DNA of 64,000 nucleotides from Pseudoalteromonas viridis (GTDB lineage: Bacteria > Pseudomonadota > Gammaproteobacteria > Enterobacterales > Alteromonadaceae), in assembly GCF_017742995.1 (NCBI RefSeq), contig NZ_CP072426.1, positions 496,001 through 560,000 of the forward strand, in the 5' to 3' direction. The translations under genes were made by a program, and so were the position numbers. Positions within the stretch are counted from its first letter, which is position 1; each line of letters begins with the position of its first letter. Under the pieces are notes generated by a model that searched no databases, was not told the DNA's origin, and saw nothing but the letters and a program-made list of their open reading frames with translations. Positions 50,800 through 60,884 of this stretch are shown here, piece by piece.

Positions 50800-53757
50800 T
50801 TAGTTAAACGTGTAGCGAAAGCCCAGCGCATAACGCGGCCCGTATTGGCGGGCGAACAGGAATTGACGTTCATAACGGCCAAAACCCTGCTCGGTTTCAT
50901 CATTGAGGTTGACCCCTTCGAAGAATACCGTCAGCTGCTCGGTCATGTCGTAGTTAACGCTCATGTCCCACTGGCCAAAGGCCTTGGCAAACTGTGGCGG
51001 GTTATCCGAGGACCCCTGATCCTGCCCAACCCCTATCAAATACTCATCGCGCCAGGCGTAAGTCAGTTTTACCGACAGGCCGTTAAGTTCATAAAACACC
51101 TGGAAGTTGGCAGAGTCGCTCAGTCCGGTCAGCGGGGTTTGCTGCTTAAGGCTGGCCACATCAAACTCCACATCGCCATTCACAAAGGTGGCGTTGACAC
51201 CCACACCGAAGCCGGTCTCGCCAATCAGGTGCTGCACAGCAACCTCAATACCATCTACCGACTTGGTGTCCGGGGCATTAAACGGTCGGGTAAAGTCCCA
51301 CACAATCAGCGGGTCTTCGGCGTTTGGTGTGATATACCCCTGCTCGTTGAGCGCTGCGCCGTTGGCCTGCATTTGTGCAAAAATGGCGTCATTGGTGGCC
51401 TGCTCGCCACGGCTTTCGATGTCAGCAACCGCTTGTAACCATCTGGGCCCCTGATAAATATCGTGAAAACCCTCTACGGTGGTCGAATTCACCTGACTAC
51501 CGATGAAGTTTTTTACCGACTTATCGAAGTATCCAATAGCCGCATAGCTGCCCTCGCTGTAGTAGTACTCCAGGCTGAGGTCAAAGTTGGTCGACTCGAA
51601 CGGTTGCAAGTTGGTATTACCTTCGCTGGCATTGCGTGAACCAATTTTTGGGCTTTTGGTAAGACTTCGGCCACCGACCAGGTCGCCAAGCGGCGCACGG
51701 GAAATGGTTTTACCCCAGGACAGTCGGGCAACCAGCTCATCGGTGACATCCACGCGTAAATCCACCATAGGTAACACCACGTCGTGCTCACCTTCAAGGG
51801 TAAAGAAGGCATCTCCGTTAGGTACGTATTGGGTATGCCATTCACTGCCGCCTTTCCACCATACGGCCGTTGGCGTTGGCTGGAAAGTACTGCTGATGAC
51901 ATCCGTTTGTTCGTAGCGGACACCGGCGTTTATCTGTACCGGATAGCTCGCAATCTCGAACTCCCAGAAGCTCGACAGATAAATGCTGCTGGTTTCTTCT
52001 GTCACGCTGTCGCGCGACAGAGTGCCCATATCGTGATACGCCGTGGTCGCAAAATAATCTTTGCCACCGAGTAGTTCATTGGTCAAAAAGGCTTCAGAGC
52101 GAGCGGCAACCTCATCAAAGTCAAAGGTGTAGTAATAATTTGGCTGCAGGGCACTGCCACCGCCGTCAAATGCATTTAAAAAATCACTGGTGTCATGTTG
52201 GGTGAACATGCCATCGGGGAATAATTCCGGCCAGGCAGGATTAAACAAGAAACCACCAATCAAGCCACTCCAGGCGTTAGAGCCACTCATTTCTTGCTCT
52301 GTACGTGCAACACCAAACTTGATATTCACCAGTCCCCAACGGTCACTGAGGTTTTCCCATACGCCATCAAGCTGCAACTGCTCAACGGTCGCTTTACCGG
52401 GTGAATGTACAAACTGGCTAAAATGAGAGTCAATTTCACTGGCTGCCAGCTCGTTGGTGCCGTTCTTCCACAAAATCTCAGCATGCGGGATTTCGCCACT
52501 GCGATAGCCATAGCGTTTGGTTGTTAACTGATCCGACCCAAGCACCAAAGTGCCTTCACTGCCAAGACCAACGTCTGCGCCGTTATCGGTTTCGCTTTGC
52601 GAATCGTGATAATCCAAAGTGAGGCTCAGCGCATCGCTGGCCTGCCACTGAACATTAAAGCCAATGGAGCGCTCTTTGACTTCGGTCGTCGAACGTGAGG
52701 CACTGAAAGAGCCATCGTTACCGCTGATATCGGCATAAACCACAGTGCCGTTTTCATCCAGCTCATAGCCATTAATATTGCCACCGTAGTCGTTCCACAT
52801 CCCCCATGAAATGGCATTTTTACCGGTTATGGATTTGGTCCCGGTATAGTCCAGGGTCATCACCAGATCGTCACTGGGCGCATACTGAAAGACCACCTGA
52901 CCATTGGTTCTTTCACGCTGCAAATCGCTTATCTGATAATTCATATCCCGTGGGAAGAAGTAATCCCCAGCTGGCACCCCTTGCTCATTCAGCGGGCGAT
53001 TGTCGATGACGTTACCGGCCTCCAGGTTGGTGGGTAAATCCACATTCGCCTGCCAGCCCTGAATGTTGGCACTTTGCTGCTGAAAATCACGGCGATGATG
53101 GTTGATATTAAAACCAAACCCGACGGTTTCATCCAAGAATGCATTGGAGTATAAAGCAGAGACCTCAGGTGTGATGTCGTCGCCTGCCACATTGGAGGAG
53201 TCGTGAATGGCCTTGGCAGAAAAGGACATTTTCTCGGCGCCACTGTCGAGCGGGCGCGCTGTGACGATATTTACTGTGGCGCCCAATCCACCGGTTGGGT
53301 TATCCGCGCGCGCTGTTTTATAGACTTCCAGCGCCGTTACCCCGTCGGATGACAGGTTTTCAAAATTATAGGAACGACTGTTTCCCGTTCCCGGCATTTG
53401 TCTGCCATTGAGCGTGACCAGATTAAAGTCGGGGCCGAAGCCACGCACAGTGATCTGACTGCCTTCACCATTACTGCGACTCACTGCCACACCGGTAATA
53501 CGCTGCAACGACTCCGCCAGGTTGGTGTCGGGAAACTTGCCCATTTCTTCTGCTGAAATCGCATCCACCACGCCAGACATATCTCGTTTGACGTTCATAG
53601 AGCGGATCAAACTGCCCTTGATCCCACGTACCTCGATAACCTCCGGCGTTTCCTCAGCAACCTGCGACGCAGCCTCCTCAGCCTGTACCATAGAAGTACC
53701 AAGTACCGCACCGATCAGAATCGCGACATGTGAGAGTTTATAATTTACTGTATTCAT
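50800..53757 (-). CDS. TonB-dependent receptor of the laminarin locus
   Basis: A 985-aa outer-membrane receptor of the carbohydrate-related TIGR01782 type. A signal peptide (about 1-26) is followed by a plug (about 40-160; [71 protein letters not shown]) and a large barrel ending in LGFRYTFN. Genes on both sides code for beta-glucan hydrolases, so it probably imports laminari-oligosaccharides. There is no SusD partner, as is usual in gammaproteobacteria. It is 74 bases upstream of the MFS gene. Confidence 0.94.
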   Translation of the reverse strand: MNTVNYKLSHVAILIGAVLGTSMVQAEEAASQVAEETPEVIEVRGIKGSLIRSMNVKRDMSGVVDAISAEEMGKFPDTNLAESLQRITGVAVSRSNGEGSQITVRGFGPDFNLVTLNGRQMPGTGNSRSYNFENLSSDGVTALEVYKTARADNPTGGLGATVNIVTARPLDSGAEKMSFSAKAIHDSSNVAGDDITPEVSALYSNAFLDETVGFGFNINHHRRDFQQQSANIQGWQANVDLPTNLEAGNVIDNRPLNEQGVPAGDYFFPRDMNYQISDLQRERTNGQVVFQYAPSDDLVMTLDYTGTKSITGKNAISWGMWNDYGGNINGYELDENGTVVYADISGNDGSFSASRSTTEVKERSIGFNVQWQASDALSLTLDYHDSQSETDNGADVGLGSEGTLVLGSDQLTTKRYGYRSGEIPHAEILWKNGTNELAASEIDSHFSQFVHSPGKATVEQLQLDGVWENLSDRWGLVNIKFGVARTEQEMSGSNAWSGLIGGFLFNPAWPELFPDGMFTQHDTSDFLNAFDGGGSALQPNYYYTFDFDEVAARSEAFLTNELLGGKDYFATTAYHDMGTLSRDSVTEETSSIYLSSFWEFEIASYPVQINAGVRYEQTDVISSTFQPTPTAVWWKGGSEWHTQYVPNGDAFFTLEGEHDVVLPMVDLRVDVTDELVARLSWGKTISRAPLGDLVGGRSLTKSPKIGSRNASEGNTNLQPFESTNFDLSLEYYYSEGSYAAIGYFDKSVKNFIGSQVNSTTVEGFHDIYQGPRWLQAVADIESRGEQATNDAIFAQMQANGAALNEQGYITPNAEDPLIVWDFTRPFNAPDTKSVDGIEVAVQHLIGETGFGVGVNATFVNGDVEFDVASLKQQTPLTGLSDSANFQVFYELNGLSVKLTYAWRDEYLIGVGQDQGSSDNPPQFAKAFGQWDMSVNYDMTEQLTVFFEGVNLNDETEQGFGRYERQFLFARQYGPRYALGFRYTFN

Positions 53758-53788
53758 AATGACCTGCTTGAATAATTTTCGCTGTCTG

Positions 53789-53807
53789 GGCGTGGCAACG
53801 CCACGCC
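53789..53807. other. GGCGTGGC/GCCACGCC intercistronic hairpin
   Basis: Perfect 8-bp GC-rich stem with a 3-base loop in the 62-base gap between the GH16 stop-proximal side and the TonB receptor start. On the minus strand it lies downstream of GH16 and upstream of nothing but the receptor leader; no T-tract follows. It could stabilise or process the message. A related stem is found at 36726-36742. Confidence 0.6.
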
Positions 53808-53819
53808 ATCGGTTTGGTT

Positions 53820-56480
53820 TTATTGCGCTGTAACCATCACATTATCGAGCCGATATACAGCGCCTTCACCCTGCCCCCAGGCTGGGTAAATCATGATGAT
53901 GTCAATACCGCTGATGTTCACCCCACCATCTTGCAGTGTCTGAAGTGGGAAAGTATAGGTCTGCCACTGGCCAACCTGAGGCGCCACCGCCTCCAAGCTG
54001 TCGGTCAGATTAAGTTCCAGCGCAAAACTGGCATCCAGTGCTTCTATCTTAAACTTCCAAGGCGCACTGCTATCATTGGGCGCTGTCACCACCTTGAGAT
54101 CAAACTGCACTGCGCCTTTTTCAAGATAAGCAGACGCATCCAGATAGTGGCCATCTTCAGCAAACAAGCCCATTACCGTAGGCTCGCTACCTACTTGAAA
54201 TTCAGCCACCATGCCCTGAGTCATATCATCGTTTTCAAGTGTTGGCACAGAGCCACCACAACAGTCCCACAGCGACCATTTGGCTGCCACATCATCGGCA
54301 AATAACACTTCCCCGGCAAAATCATCGGCCTGATTCGGGTCATAAATCTTCACGTTATCTATGCGGTATACTGCACCTGCGCCCTGGCCCCAGCTGGGAA
54401 AAACCATTAAGACGTCAATCGCACTGATGTCCAGACCCGCTGCAACCAACTCGGTTAGCTTAAACGTGTATGTTTGCCACTTGCCAACCTCAGGTACGGC
54501 TTGCTGGATACTGGTATCTAAAGTCAGCTCGGCTGCACTTTGCGCGCCCACCGATTCCGCTTTAAAAAACCAGGCTGCGCTGGCATCTTGTGGTGCACTG
54601 ACCACCTTCATGTCAAACTCAATCACGCCGTTAGAGAGGATAGAAGACGCATCGAATGGCGCAGCCGTGACACCTTCAGCCGTAATAAACTCTTGTCTGG
54701 AGATAAAACCCATCACGGTTGCCACGTCACCGATTTTAAACTCTGCCACATTGCCATGGGCATCATCGTCTAGCTCAACCGTAGGTAAAGAACCGCCACA
54801 GCAGTCCCACATTGGCCAGGCAGGATTTTCGCTCTCCTCAAACACTGTCAATGCGGTGGTTTTGCCTGGTGTCACAATCGCAACATCTGCGACGCGATAA
54901 ATTGCGCCTTCACCGCTGCCCCACGCAGGGAAAATAAGCAATGCATCAATACTGCTGATGTCCAGCCCCTGCTCAGCCAGCATCTGAAGCGGGAACGTAA
55001 AAGTTTGCCATTGCCCAACCTCAGGGGTGGCCCCTTCTGAGCTTTCAGACAAGGTCAGTTCAACCGCTTTTTCTCCGTTAGCGCTTTCTATTTTTAACAT
55101 CCAGGGCGCGTCTGTATTTGCAGGCGCAGAAGTCACTTTCAAATCGAAACGCACAACGCCGGATTCAATCAACGAAGAGGCATCGAAAGGGCTGGGGCTG
55201 CCTCCCGCCTCCGACGCCATCGGATCACGAGAGATAAACCCGTTGACCGTGGGCTCACTGCCCACGCTGAACTCGATGACCGTACCTGCTGCGTTGTCTT
55301 CCACCAGCGCAGGTACGCTGCCACCACAACAGTCCCACGCTGGCCAGTCTTTATTAAGCTCACCGTCAAAGATTTGCAGGCTATCACCTGAGGTTGCAGG
55401 CGGGGCTGGGCTGGGTGCTTTGCCTTCAACCAGCGCATCCTCAAAAGAATCCCACCCGCTGCGAATAGTGTCGCAGCCTTTGCCGGTTTGCGGGTTTTGC
55501 TGACACTGGTAGACCCGGACATAATCCACCTCAAAGGTCTGCCCGTTGGCAAAAGCCTCTGCATTTACACCCGTCTCATTGACGGCTTCCGGCCAGTTTC
55601 CACCTACCGCGAGATTCAGGATCAGATAGAAGCTTTGATCAAACGGTGCGCTGTCCCAGTGCGTTACCAGCTCACCGCTGCCCTGATCATGATACTCGGC
55701 AAACCAGCCCCGATGTTTAAGACTGAAGACATTGCCTTCACTATCGTATAGAGGTTCGGACTGACGTTGTGTCGCGTACAGGTAATCATCCACGTACCAG
55801 CGTATTTCACCTTCCTGCCACTCAAGGGCATAGGTATGGAAGTCATCGGCTGGATTAGCGCCGCCCGGCAGGCTATATGCCTTACCAGAATGCACATTGT
55901 CCGGCCAATCTTTGCCATAATGTAAAGTGCCGTAGACCTGAGCCTCAGGGGCGCCATCCGCCCCTTGTGCTTTTAAATTGACCGCTTCAACAATGTCTAT
56001 TTCACCGGAGTTGGGCCAGCCACCATAAACTTCGTCCGTTGGCAGCATCCAAAATGCCGGCCAGCTACCCTGCCCGCTTGGCAGTTTTGCCCGCATTTCA
56101 AAGCGACCATATTTAAAATCCGCTTTGTGTTTAGTGATCAAACGCGCCGATGTGTAGGGTTTTTCGGCGCCGTCCTGCGCGTTCAGTGCGACAATTTTTA
56201 ATGTCCCGTCACTAACATATGAGTTAGCCGGGTCATCGGTATAGCATTGGCGCTCTTCATTGCCACCACCCTGGCAGTTCACTTCGTGCGTCCAGTTTTG
56301 GCTATTAATTTGTGACTCATCAAACTCGTCCTGCCAGACAAGCTGCCAGTCACTGACCGGTGCCGCGGGATCTGTTTTGCTCAGTTCGGTGCGCGTTTTA
56401 GCATCGCCGCCACAGCCGGTTAAACCAGCCAGTGTAAGCAAGGCACTCACTGCGGTGAGGGGTTTTGCAACTTTTATCAT
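53820..56480 (-). CDS. GH16 family laminarinase (endo-beta-1,3-glucanase), lipoprotein with three C-terminal repeats
   Basis: An 886-aa surface or periplasmic enzyme that cuts beta-1,3-glucan (laminarin). Lipoprotein Cys23 is in LTGC. The GH16 domain (about 45-330) has the EIDIVE catalytic motif (E160 nucleophile, D162, E165 acid/base) after WPNSG, and DFKYGRFEMRAKLP. Three homologous repeats of about 176-180 residues follow (centred on WDCCGGS at W381, W557 and W737), resembling carbohydrate-binding beta-sandwiches like that at the end of the GH3 protein. It is the first gene after the sensor pair on this strand, with a 442-base region upstream. Confidence 0.95.
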   Translation of the reverse strand: MIKVAKPLTAVSALLTLAGLTGCGGDAKTRTELSKTDPAAPVSDWQLVWQDEFDESQINSQNWTHEVNCQGGGNEERQCYTDDPANSYVSDGTLKIVALNAQDGAEKPYTSARLITKHKADFKYGRFEMRAKLPSGQGSWPAFWMLPTDEVYGGWPNSGEIDIVEAVNLKAQGADGAPEAQVYGTLHYGKDWPDNVHSGKAYSLPGGANPADDFHTYALEWQEGEIRWYVDDYLYATQRQSEPLYDSEGNVFSLKHRGWFAEYHDQGSGELVTHWDSAPFDQSFYLILNLAVGGNWPEAVNETGVNAEAFANGQTFEVDYVRVYQCQQNPQTGKGCDTIRSGWDSFEDALVEGKAPSPAPPATSGDSLQIFDGELNKDWPAWDCCGGSVPALVEDNAAGTVIEFSVGSEPTVNGFISRDPMASEAGGSPSPFDASSLIESGVVRFDLKVTSAPANTDAPWMLKIESANGEKAVELTLSESSEGATPEVGQWQTFTFPLQMLAEQGLDISSIDALLIFPAWGSGEGAIYRVADVAIVTPGKTTALTVFEESENPAWPMWDCCGGSLPTVELDDDAHGNVAEFKIGDVATVMGFISRQEFITAEGVTAAPFDASSILSNGVIEFDMKVVSAPQDASAAWFFKAESVGAQSAAELTLDTSIQQAVPEVGKWQTYTFKLTELVAAGLDISAIDVLMVFPSWGQGAGAVYRIDNVKIYDPNQADDFAGEVLFADDVAAKWSLWDCCGGSVPTLENDDMTQGMVAEFQVGSEPTVMGLFAEDGHYLDASAYLEKGAVQFDLKVVTAPNDSSAPWKFKIEALDASFALELNLTDSLEAVAPQVGQWQTYTFPLQTLQDGGVNISGIDIIMIYPAWGQGEGAVYRLDNVMVTAQ
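53823..55382 (-). repeat. Three tandem WDCCGGS beta-sandwich repeats in the GH16 gene
   Basis: Units of roughly 530 bases, each beginning near an (L/V)xxF...W..WDCCGGS(L/V)P sequence and ending in a Y+(V/I)(A/D)(D/N)V strand. Each keeps a PEVGQWQTYTFPL-like strand and an AWGxGxGAxYR turn. The double cysteine appears in all three. The units are diverged, so this is an old duplication. Confidence 0.85.
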
Positions 56481-56922
56481 AATGTGTGTTCCAACTAATC
56501 GTTCCGATTGTTGCGCAGCACAGACGTATTCTTTTTACAGTCTGGCACAAGGCCGCTGTTGTTGTTATGTGCGCGCTGCCATATAGGAATGCTAGCAACC
56601 TGCACTGTCCGTACTACCGGGAATGAGCAGCGAACCAGATGACCGGTTCGGACTGCGCCTGAGGGTATCCTGTAAAATTAACTGAAATGTTACAATGGAA
56701 ACGCGCCATCACGGGCAACTGCTGCGACACAAGAATGTGGGCCACAATAGTGCACGACAAGACGATACAAAAATAAGATGAAAGGTTAGCCTTTTGTTTT
56801 CCATGGCTTTTGGAAGGTATCGGGTACAAATATATTGCACCAAAACTTGTAGTCGTTGCACCAGAAGAGGTAATACTTCTGGCTACCGACTGATATTTCT
56901 TGATTGTAGTAACGCGAACCAG
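56481..56922. promoter_or_regulatory. Regulatory region upstream of the laminarin genes
   Basis: No coding potential seen. It holds the GH16 promoter and the end of the regulator transcript. An inverted repeat CCAGAAG/CTTCTGG with an 8-base loop lies at 56861-56882, 41 bases past the LytTR stop; it has no T-tract. I did not find a clean pair of LytTR direct repeats by eye, although one is expected if the neighbouring regulator acts here. Confidence 0.45.
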
Positions 56923-57756
56923 CTAGCTCAACGTTTTCTTTTTGGCAACAAATTGCTGTAATGCCCGGCTATAATTGCGACTGACTTTGAGCTCCACCTG
57001 TCCTTTAAGCGTCACCAGGCTCTCGTTATTTCGCATAGGTTTAATCGCAGTGACATAACTTAAGTTCACTATGGTCGACTTATGGATCCGGGCAAATTGC
57101 GCCTCATCCAGCAAAGTCTGTAGTTTTTTCATGGTAATGCGCAGGACATGGGTCTCTGACTCAGTGTGCACACACATGTAATCACCAGCAGCATCAATCC
57201 AGCGAATGGTATCCATGGGCACCAATACCTGTTCATTATCGCTGTTTTTAATGATCAACTCTCTGTCCTGCTTAGCAGGCAATGGGCGGCCTGTTTCCAG
57301 CCAGGACTCTAGCTCAGTTACCGCAAGGCCGGACGTTTGGGTGAGTGCCTGAAGTAACCGGTATTTTTCCTGCTCGGCCTGATAAGGCTGGCGGCGCTCC
57401 AGGATCCGAGTCACTGTTTTTTGTAACCGGCCGAGGTTTGCGGGTTTCAGGACATAATCAATGGCATTGAGCTCAAAGGCGTCTAATGCATAATCGCTGT
57501 AGGCACTGACAAATACCACCATGGGCAGTACATCCGCCTGTATAGCCTGCACCACTTCAATGCCATTAAGCCCGGGCAGTTGCAGGTCCAGAAATAACAC
57601 GTCGGGGCACAACTCATGACATAAGCGGATCGCGTCATCGCCGTTTTCGGCCTGACCAATGACCTCTACTTCCGGGATCTTGGCCAGTCTCAGACTCAAT
57701 CCCTCAAGCGCGAGAGGCTCATCATCAACAATGAGAGCTGTCAGTGGCTTTGTCAT
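56923..57756 (-). CDS. LytTR family response regulator
   Basis: A 277-aa response regulator. The receiver domain (about 1-120) has DDE at 11-13, phosphoacceptor D57 in VLFLDLQLPG and the conserved lysine in VLKPANL. The C-terminal LytTR DNA-binding domain (about 165-270) shows VPMDTIRWIDAAGDYMCVHT, LRITMKKLQTLL, RIHKSTIVNLSYV and a final KVSRNYSRALQQF. Such regulators bind paired direct repeats. The start is 2 bases after the kinase stop, so the two are co-translated. Position before the GH16 gene suggests control of laminarin use. Confidence 0.93.
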   Translation of the reverse strand: MTKPLTALIVDDEPLALEGLSLRLAKIPEVEVIGQAENGDDAIRLCHELCPDVLFLDLQLPGLNGIEVVQAIQADVLPMVVFVSAYSDYALDAFELNAIDYVLKPANLGRLQKTVTRILERRQPYQAEQEKYRLLQALTQTSGLAVTELESWLETGRPLPAKQDRELIIKNSDNEQVLVPMDTIRWIDAAGDYMCVHTESETHVLRITMKKLQTLLDEAQFARIHKSTIVNLSYVTAIKPMRNNESLVTLKGQVELKVSRNYSRALQQFVAKKKTLS

Positions 57757-57758
57757 AA

Positions 57759-58880
57759 TTAGTCAACCTCGTAGGGCAGCACTAAGGTCACCGTGTTTCC
57801 CCCGGCTGCGTTTTTATTCAAAGATATGGTGAAATTCCCGCTGTACATAACGTCCAGTCTGGATTTGGCATTGTTCAGCCCGATGCCAAACCCTTTTACT
57901 GCCATGCCATTATCACCAGTCCCGCTGTCTGAAATTTCGATAACCAGTTGCAGCCCTTGCCGCTTTGCCGAGATGCTTACTTCTCCCCCCTGTTTACTGG
58001 GCTCAATGGCATACTTGATGGCATTTTCAACCACAGGCTGACATAGCATATTCGGCACCAATGCCTTCAATGCATCGGGGTCGAGTGAATAGCGCACTGA
58101 TAAGCGTGCTCCAAAGCGCACTTTTTCGATAGCCAGATATAGCTCAATCAGCCGAACTTCTTCTTGCAAAGAGATCCTGCTGCCCTCGGTGGCCTCGAGC
58201 GAATGGCGAAAAAAGTCACAGAGCTTGTCGAGCATTTCTGACGCCGCATCGTTATCTTCTTTGAGGATCAAAGTTGAAATGGCATTCATAGTGTTAAACA
58301 TGAAATGCGGATTAAGCTGATAACGCAGCATTTGTAACTGCGCGTCTTTTGCCTGTGTTTGAGCTCTTAACAAGCGCTCGTGCTCTTTTTGCAATCGGCT
58401 GTTGTAAAGCATGATAAAAAATATCGATGTCCAGACAAACATAGTGGTCAGTGAAAACAGCAACCAGCCGCCAAACTCCAGCATGTTCCAGGCCTGATCC
58501 CAGCGCTGGTCGTGTACTATGACCTTGTAGCTGGCGAGCTTGATGATGTTATAAATCAGGCCCAGTAAAGCCGCAGAAAGAAAGCTGATAAAGAGTGTGC
58601 GCTGCAATGGCTGATGAATGATCCTGCGGATAAACAACCACTGTATAAGAGACAGTGCAAAGCCGCTGAGGCTTTCGACGCCCAGATTGATCACCTGTCC
58701 GGAGAGATTAAAACCGGGTGAATCAAACTGAGGCTGAATGATTGCCAGAAACACCACAGCCGCATAACCAAGCCAGCCGGCAATTTGCAAGCTCCAGAAT
58801 TGCTTAGATAAATGAGGTAGTGCGGAAGACTCTGGCTCAAGCGGTGCCAGCTCACTTTGTTGCGGTGTAAATACAGACAA
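57759..58880 (-). CDS. LytS/YehU-type sensor histidine kinase
   Basis: A 373-aa membrane kinase with four hydrophobic segments (about 30-50, 66-86, 95-115, 138-160) and a short coiled-coil, then the His_kinase domain with H192 in YQLNPHFMFNTMNAI and a HATPase domain ending with GGNTVTLVLPY. It has no extracellular ligand domain of size, so it may sense through its membrane part or a partner. This is the usual partner of a LytTR regulator and is upstream of it in the same unit. Confidence 0.93.
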   Translation of the reverse strand: MSVFTPQQSELAPLEPESSALPHLSKQFWSLQIAGWLGYAAVVFLAIIQPQFDSPGFNLSGQVINLGVESLSGFALSLIQWLFIRRIIHQPLQRTLFISFLSAALLGLIYNIIKLASYKVIVHDQRWDQAWNMLEFGGWLLFSLTTMFVWTSIFFIMLYNSRLQKEHERLLRAQTQAKDAQLQMLRYQLNPHFMFNTMNAISTLILKEDNDAASEMLDKLCDFFRHSLEATEGSRISLQEEVRLIELYLAIEKVRFGARLSVRYSLDPDALKALVPNMLCQPVVENAIKYAIEPSKQGGEVSISAKRQGLQLVIEISDSGTGDNGMAVKGFGIGLNNAKSRLDVMYSGNFTISLNKNAAGGNTVTLVLPYEVD

Positions 58881-58976
58881 AACAGTACTCAGAATAAGGC
58901 TCTATCCTGCGACACTCTAAAACTTTTTAAAAATTTAGCAAGCCGACCTGTGCGTGTTTCCCCGTTTAGAGACATT

Positions 58977-59001
58977 AAAAAAGGGCCATCACGGCCCTTT
59001 T
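58977..59001 (-). terminator. Intrinsic terminator of the M17 peptidase gene
   Basis: AAAGGGCC/GGCCCTTT stem with a 5-base loop (58980-59000); on the minus strand T continues for three bases after the stem. It is 15 bases past the stop at 59016. Confidence 0.88.
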
Positions 59002-59015
59002 ATCAATTTAACAGC

Positions 59016-60383
59016 TTATGATGCATAACGCTGTTCAAGGTAAGCAAAGGTGGCTCTTAAGCCAAGTCCTTCGCCACCAACCGGTCTGCCGGGTAAGGCC
59101 CGTATGTTCCACGCCATCACATCAAAGTGCACCCAGGGCGTCTGCGCTGGCTCAACAAACTCTTTCAGATACAAAGCAGCGGTGATTGAACCACCAAATG
59201 GGGTTGAACCACAGTTTGCCATATCAGCGACATCGCTCTTAAACAATGCCTTGTATTGATCGAACAAAGGCAATTGCCAGATGGGATCCTGAAGCGCATT
59301 ACCTTGAGCAATCATCGCATTGGCGACTTCCTGATCAGTACTGTAGAAGCCTGGTAATTCTGTACCCAGCGCTATACGGCAAGCACCGGTCAATGTGGCG
59401 AAGTCAATCAGCAGATCAGGCTGCTCTGATTGTGCCTCAGCCAGCGCATCACACAGTACCAGTCGACCCTCAGCGTCGGTGTTGTCGATTTCAACCGTTA
59501 AACCTTTACGCGTTTGGATCACATCGCCCGGACGAAAAGCGTTACGCGAAACCGCATTCTCTACCGCAGGGATCAGGACGCGCAACCGCACGGGTAGCTG
59601 AGCGGCCATGATCATCTGTGCCAGACCCAGCACATGCGCAGCTCCACCCATGTCTTTTTTCATGTTACGCATGCCAGATGCTGGCTTAAGATCCAAGCCA
59701 CCTGAATCAAAGCACACGCCTTTACCAACCAAAGTCAGCTTAGGTGCATTTTCATCCCCCCAGCTGATGTCCAGCAGGCGTGGTTTGTTTTCACTCGCTC
59801 TGCCCACCATATGAATGGTTGGGTAGTTGTGCTCCAGCAATTCGTCACCAACTATCTGAGTGAACTGAGCACCAAATTTGTCTGCCATTTCAATACAAAT
59901 CTCAGCCATATGTTGCGGCATCATGTCGGCGGCAGGCGTGTTGACTAAATCTCTGACCAGGTAAATGGCATCCGCCTGATCCTGCAATTTTTTCAACATG
60001 ACTTCAGACTCTATCGCCAGCTTTGCACTGGGCGCAGAGGCCTTCTTGTAAGCATCGAATGTATACGCACCGAGTAAGTAACCAAGCGCGGCTTGTTCTA
60101 CAAACGCTTCATCACCTTGAAAAGAATAAGTGCCTTGCGGCAGCTGGGCGGGCAGATCACCTGCCAGCCACATATCGTCCAGCGACTCAACCAGACATAA
60201 CACGGCGCTGAGTTTGCCGCTCTGAATATCTGGGATCAACAGGGTTTTTTGTGCTTTATGCCTGGTAGCCAGCGTGACGTTTTTAGCTTGTGGCGCATTT
60301 TCCTCTAACCATTCGCTTAGCTGGCTTTCCTTTATAAAATGTACCGGTATTCCTTGTGATGAGTGAACAAGTAAATGACTCAT
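59016..60383 (-). CDS. M17 family leucyl aminopeptidase
   Basis: A 455-aa two-metal cytoplasmic aminopeptidase. The M17 signature NTDAEGRLVLCDALAEA, the GKGVCFDSGGLDLKPASGMRNMKKDMGGA block with the catalytic lysine and the ATLTGACRIALG strand are intact. It is shorter than PepA (503 aa) and looks like the PepB/second-group M17 proteins. The ATG at 60383 follows AAGAGGC; the open frame 42 bases further is unsupported. It completes intracellular breakdown of imported peptides. Confidence 0.93.
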   Translation of the reverse strand: MSHLLVHSSQGIPVHFIKESQLSEWLEENAPQAKNVTLATRHKAQKTLLIPDIQSGKLSAVLCLVESLDDMWLAGDLPAQLPQGTYSFQGDEAFVEQAALGYLLGAYTFDAYKKASAPSAKLAIESEVMLKKLQDQADAIYLVRDLVNTPAADMMPQHMAEICIEMADKFGAQFTQIVGDELLEHNYPTIHMVGRASENKPRLLDISWGDENAPKLTLVGKGVCFDSGGLDLKPASGMRNMKKDMGGAAHVLGLAQMIMAAQLPVRLRVLIPAVENAVSRNAFRPGDVIQTRKGLTVEIDNTDAEGRLVLCDALAEAQSEQPDLLIDFATLTGACRIALGTELPGFYSTDQEVANAMIAQGNALQDPIWQLPLFDQYKALFKSDVADMANCGSTPFGGSITAALYLKEFVEPAQTPWVHFDVMAWNIRALPGRPVGGEGLGLRATFAYLEQRYAS

Positions 60384-60497
60384 ACGTGCCTCTTGAATTA
60401 CATAAACCTGACAAGAGAATACCAAGGTGGGAAGAATATTTCACTCACTGGATGAACAAAGCGGACTAATAAACGGGAATAAGCCCTAAACTTCGCT

Positions 60498-60884
60498 TTA
60501 GTCGCTTGATTTATCTTTGCTTTTTGGCTTTTTGCCAATCGAGAACGAACTAGGTAACACGTCCACCCCTAACCACTGACCCAGCTTAACAATGAGCGGA
60601 ATGGTAATAGGCGCAAAAGGCAGTAAAGCAAAAACCCCAAGACCAAGCCCCTTTAAAATATCAACAAATTGCTGGTTTGCCGTCGCCAACTCTTGCTTAG
60701 ACACACCACCTTGCGGATAACGTTTGTAAATGTCTAACATTGCGCGAGTTTCTTGCTTTTCCTGAGCCAACGCAATTTTTAAACCAACCAAAGCGCGCCT
60801 TAATCTTAATTGTTGGCGCTTTTTGCTGATCCTTGCGACTCGAATAGGCGCTTTATGTACTACTTTAATTAATCGCATTCGCAT
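60498..60884 (-). CDS. Small LETM1-like membrane protein
   Basis: A 128-aa protein with a very basic N-terminal half (about 1-45), then KQELATANQQFVDILKGLGLGVFALLPFAPITIPLIVKLGQWLGVDVLPSSF, which resembles the LETM1/YLH47 membrane motif, and a charged lysine-serine tail. Bacterial proteins of this kind are short and uncharacterised; the mitochondrial family is linked to ion exchange. A role in ion homeostasis would be only a guess. Starts at 60884 and 60878 are both possible, with a weak ribosome-binding site. Confidence 0.7.
   Translation of the reverse strand: MRMRLIKVVHKAPIRVARISKKRQQLRLRRALVGLKIALAQEKQETRAMLDIYKRYPQGGVSKQELATANQQFVDILKGLGLGVFALLPFAPITIPLIVKLGQWLGVDVLPSSFSIGKKPKSKDKSSD

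Noticed and set aside
50845..51438. Plus-strand open frame of 197 residues.
   Set aside because: Antisense shadow of the TonB receptor barrel region; no start signals.
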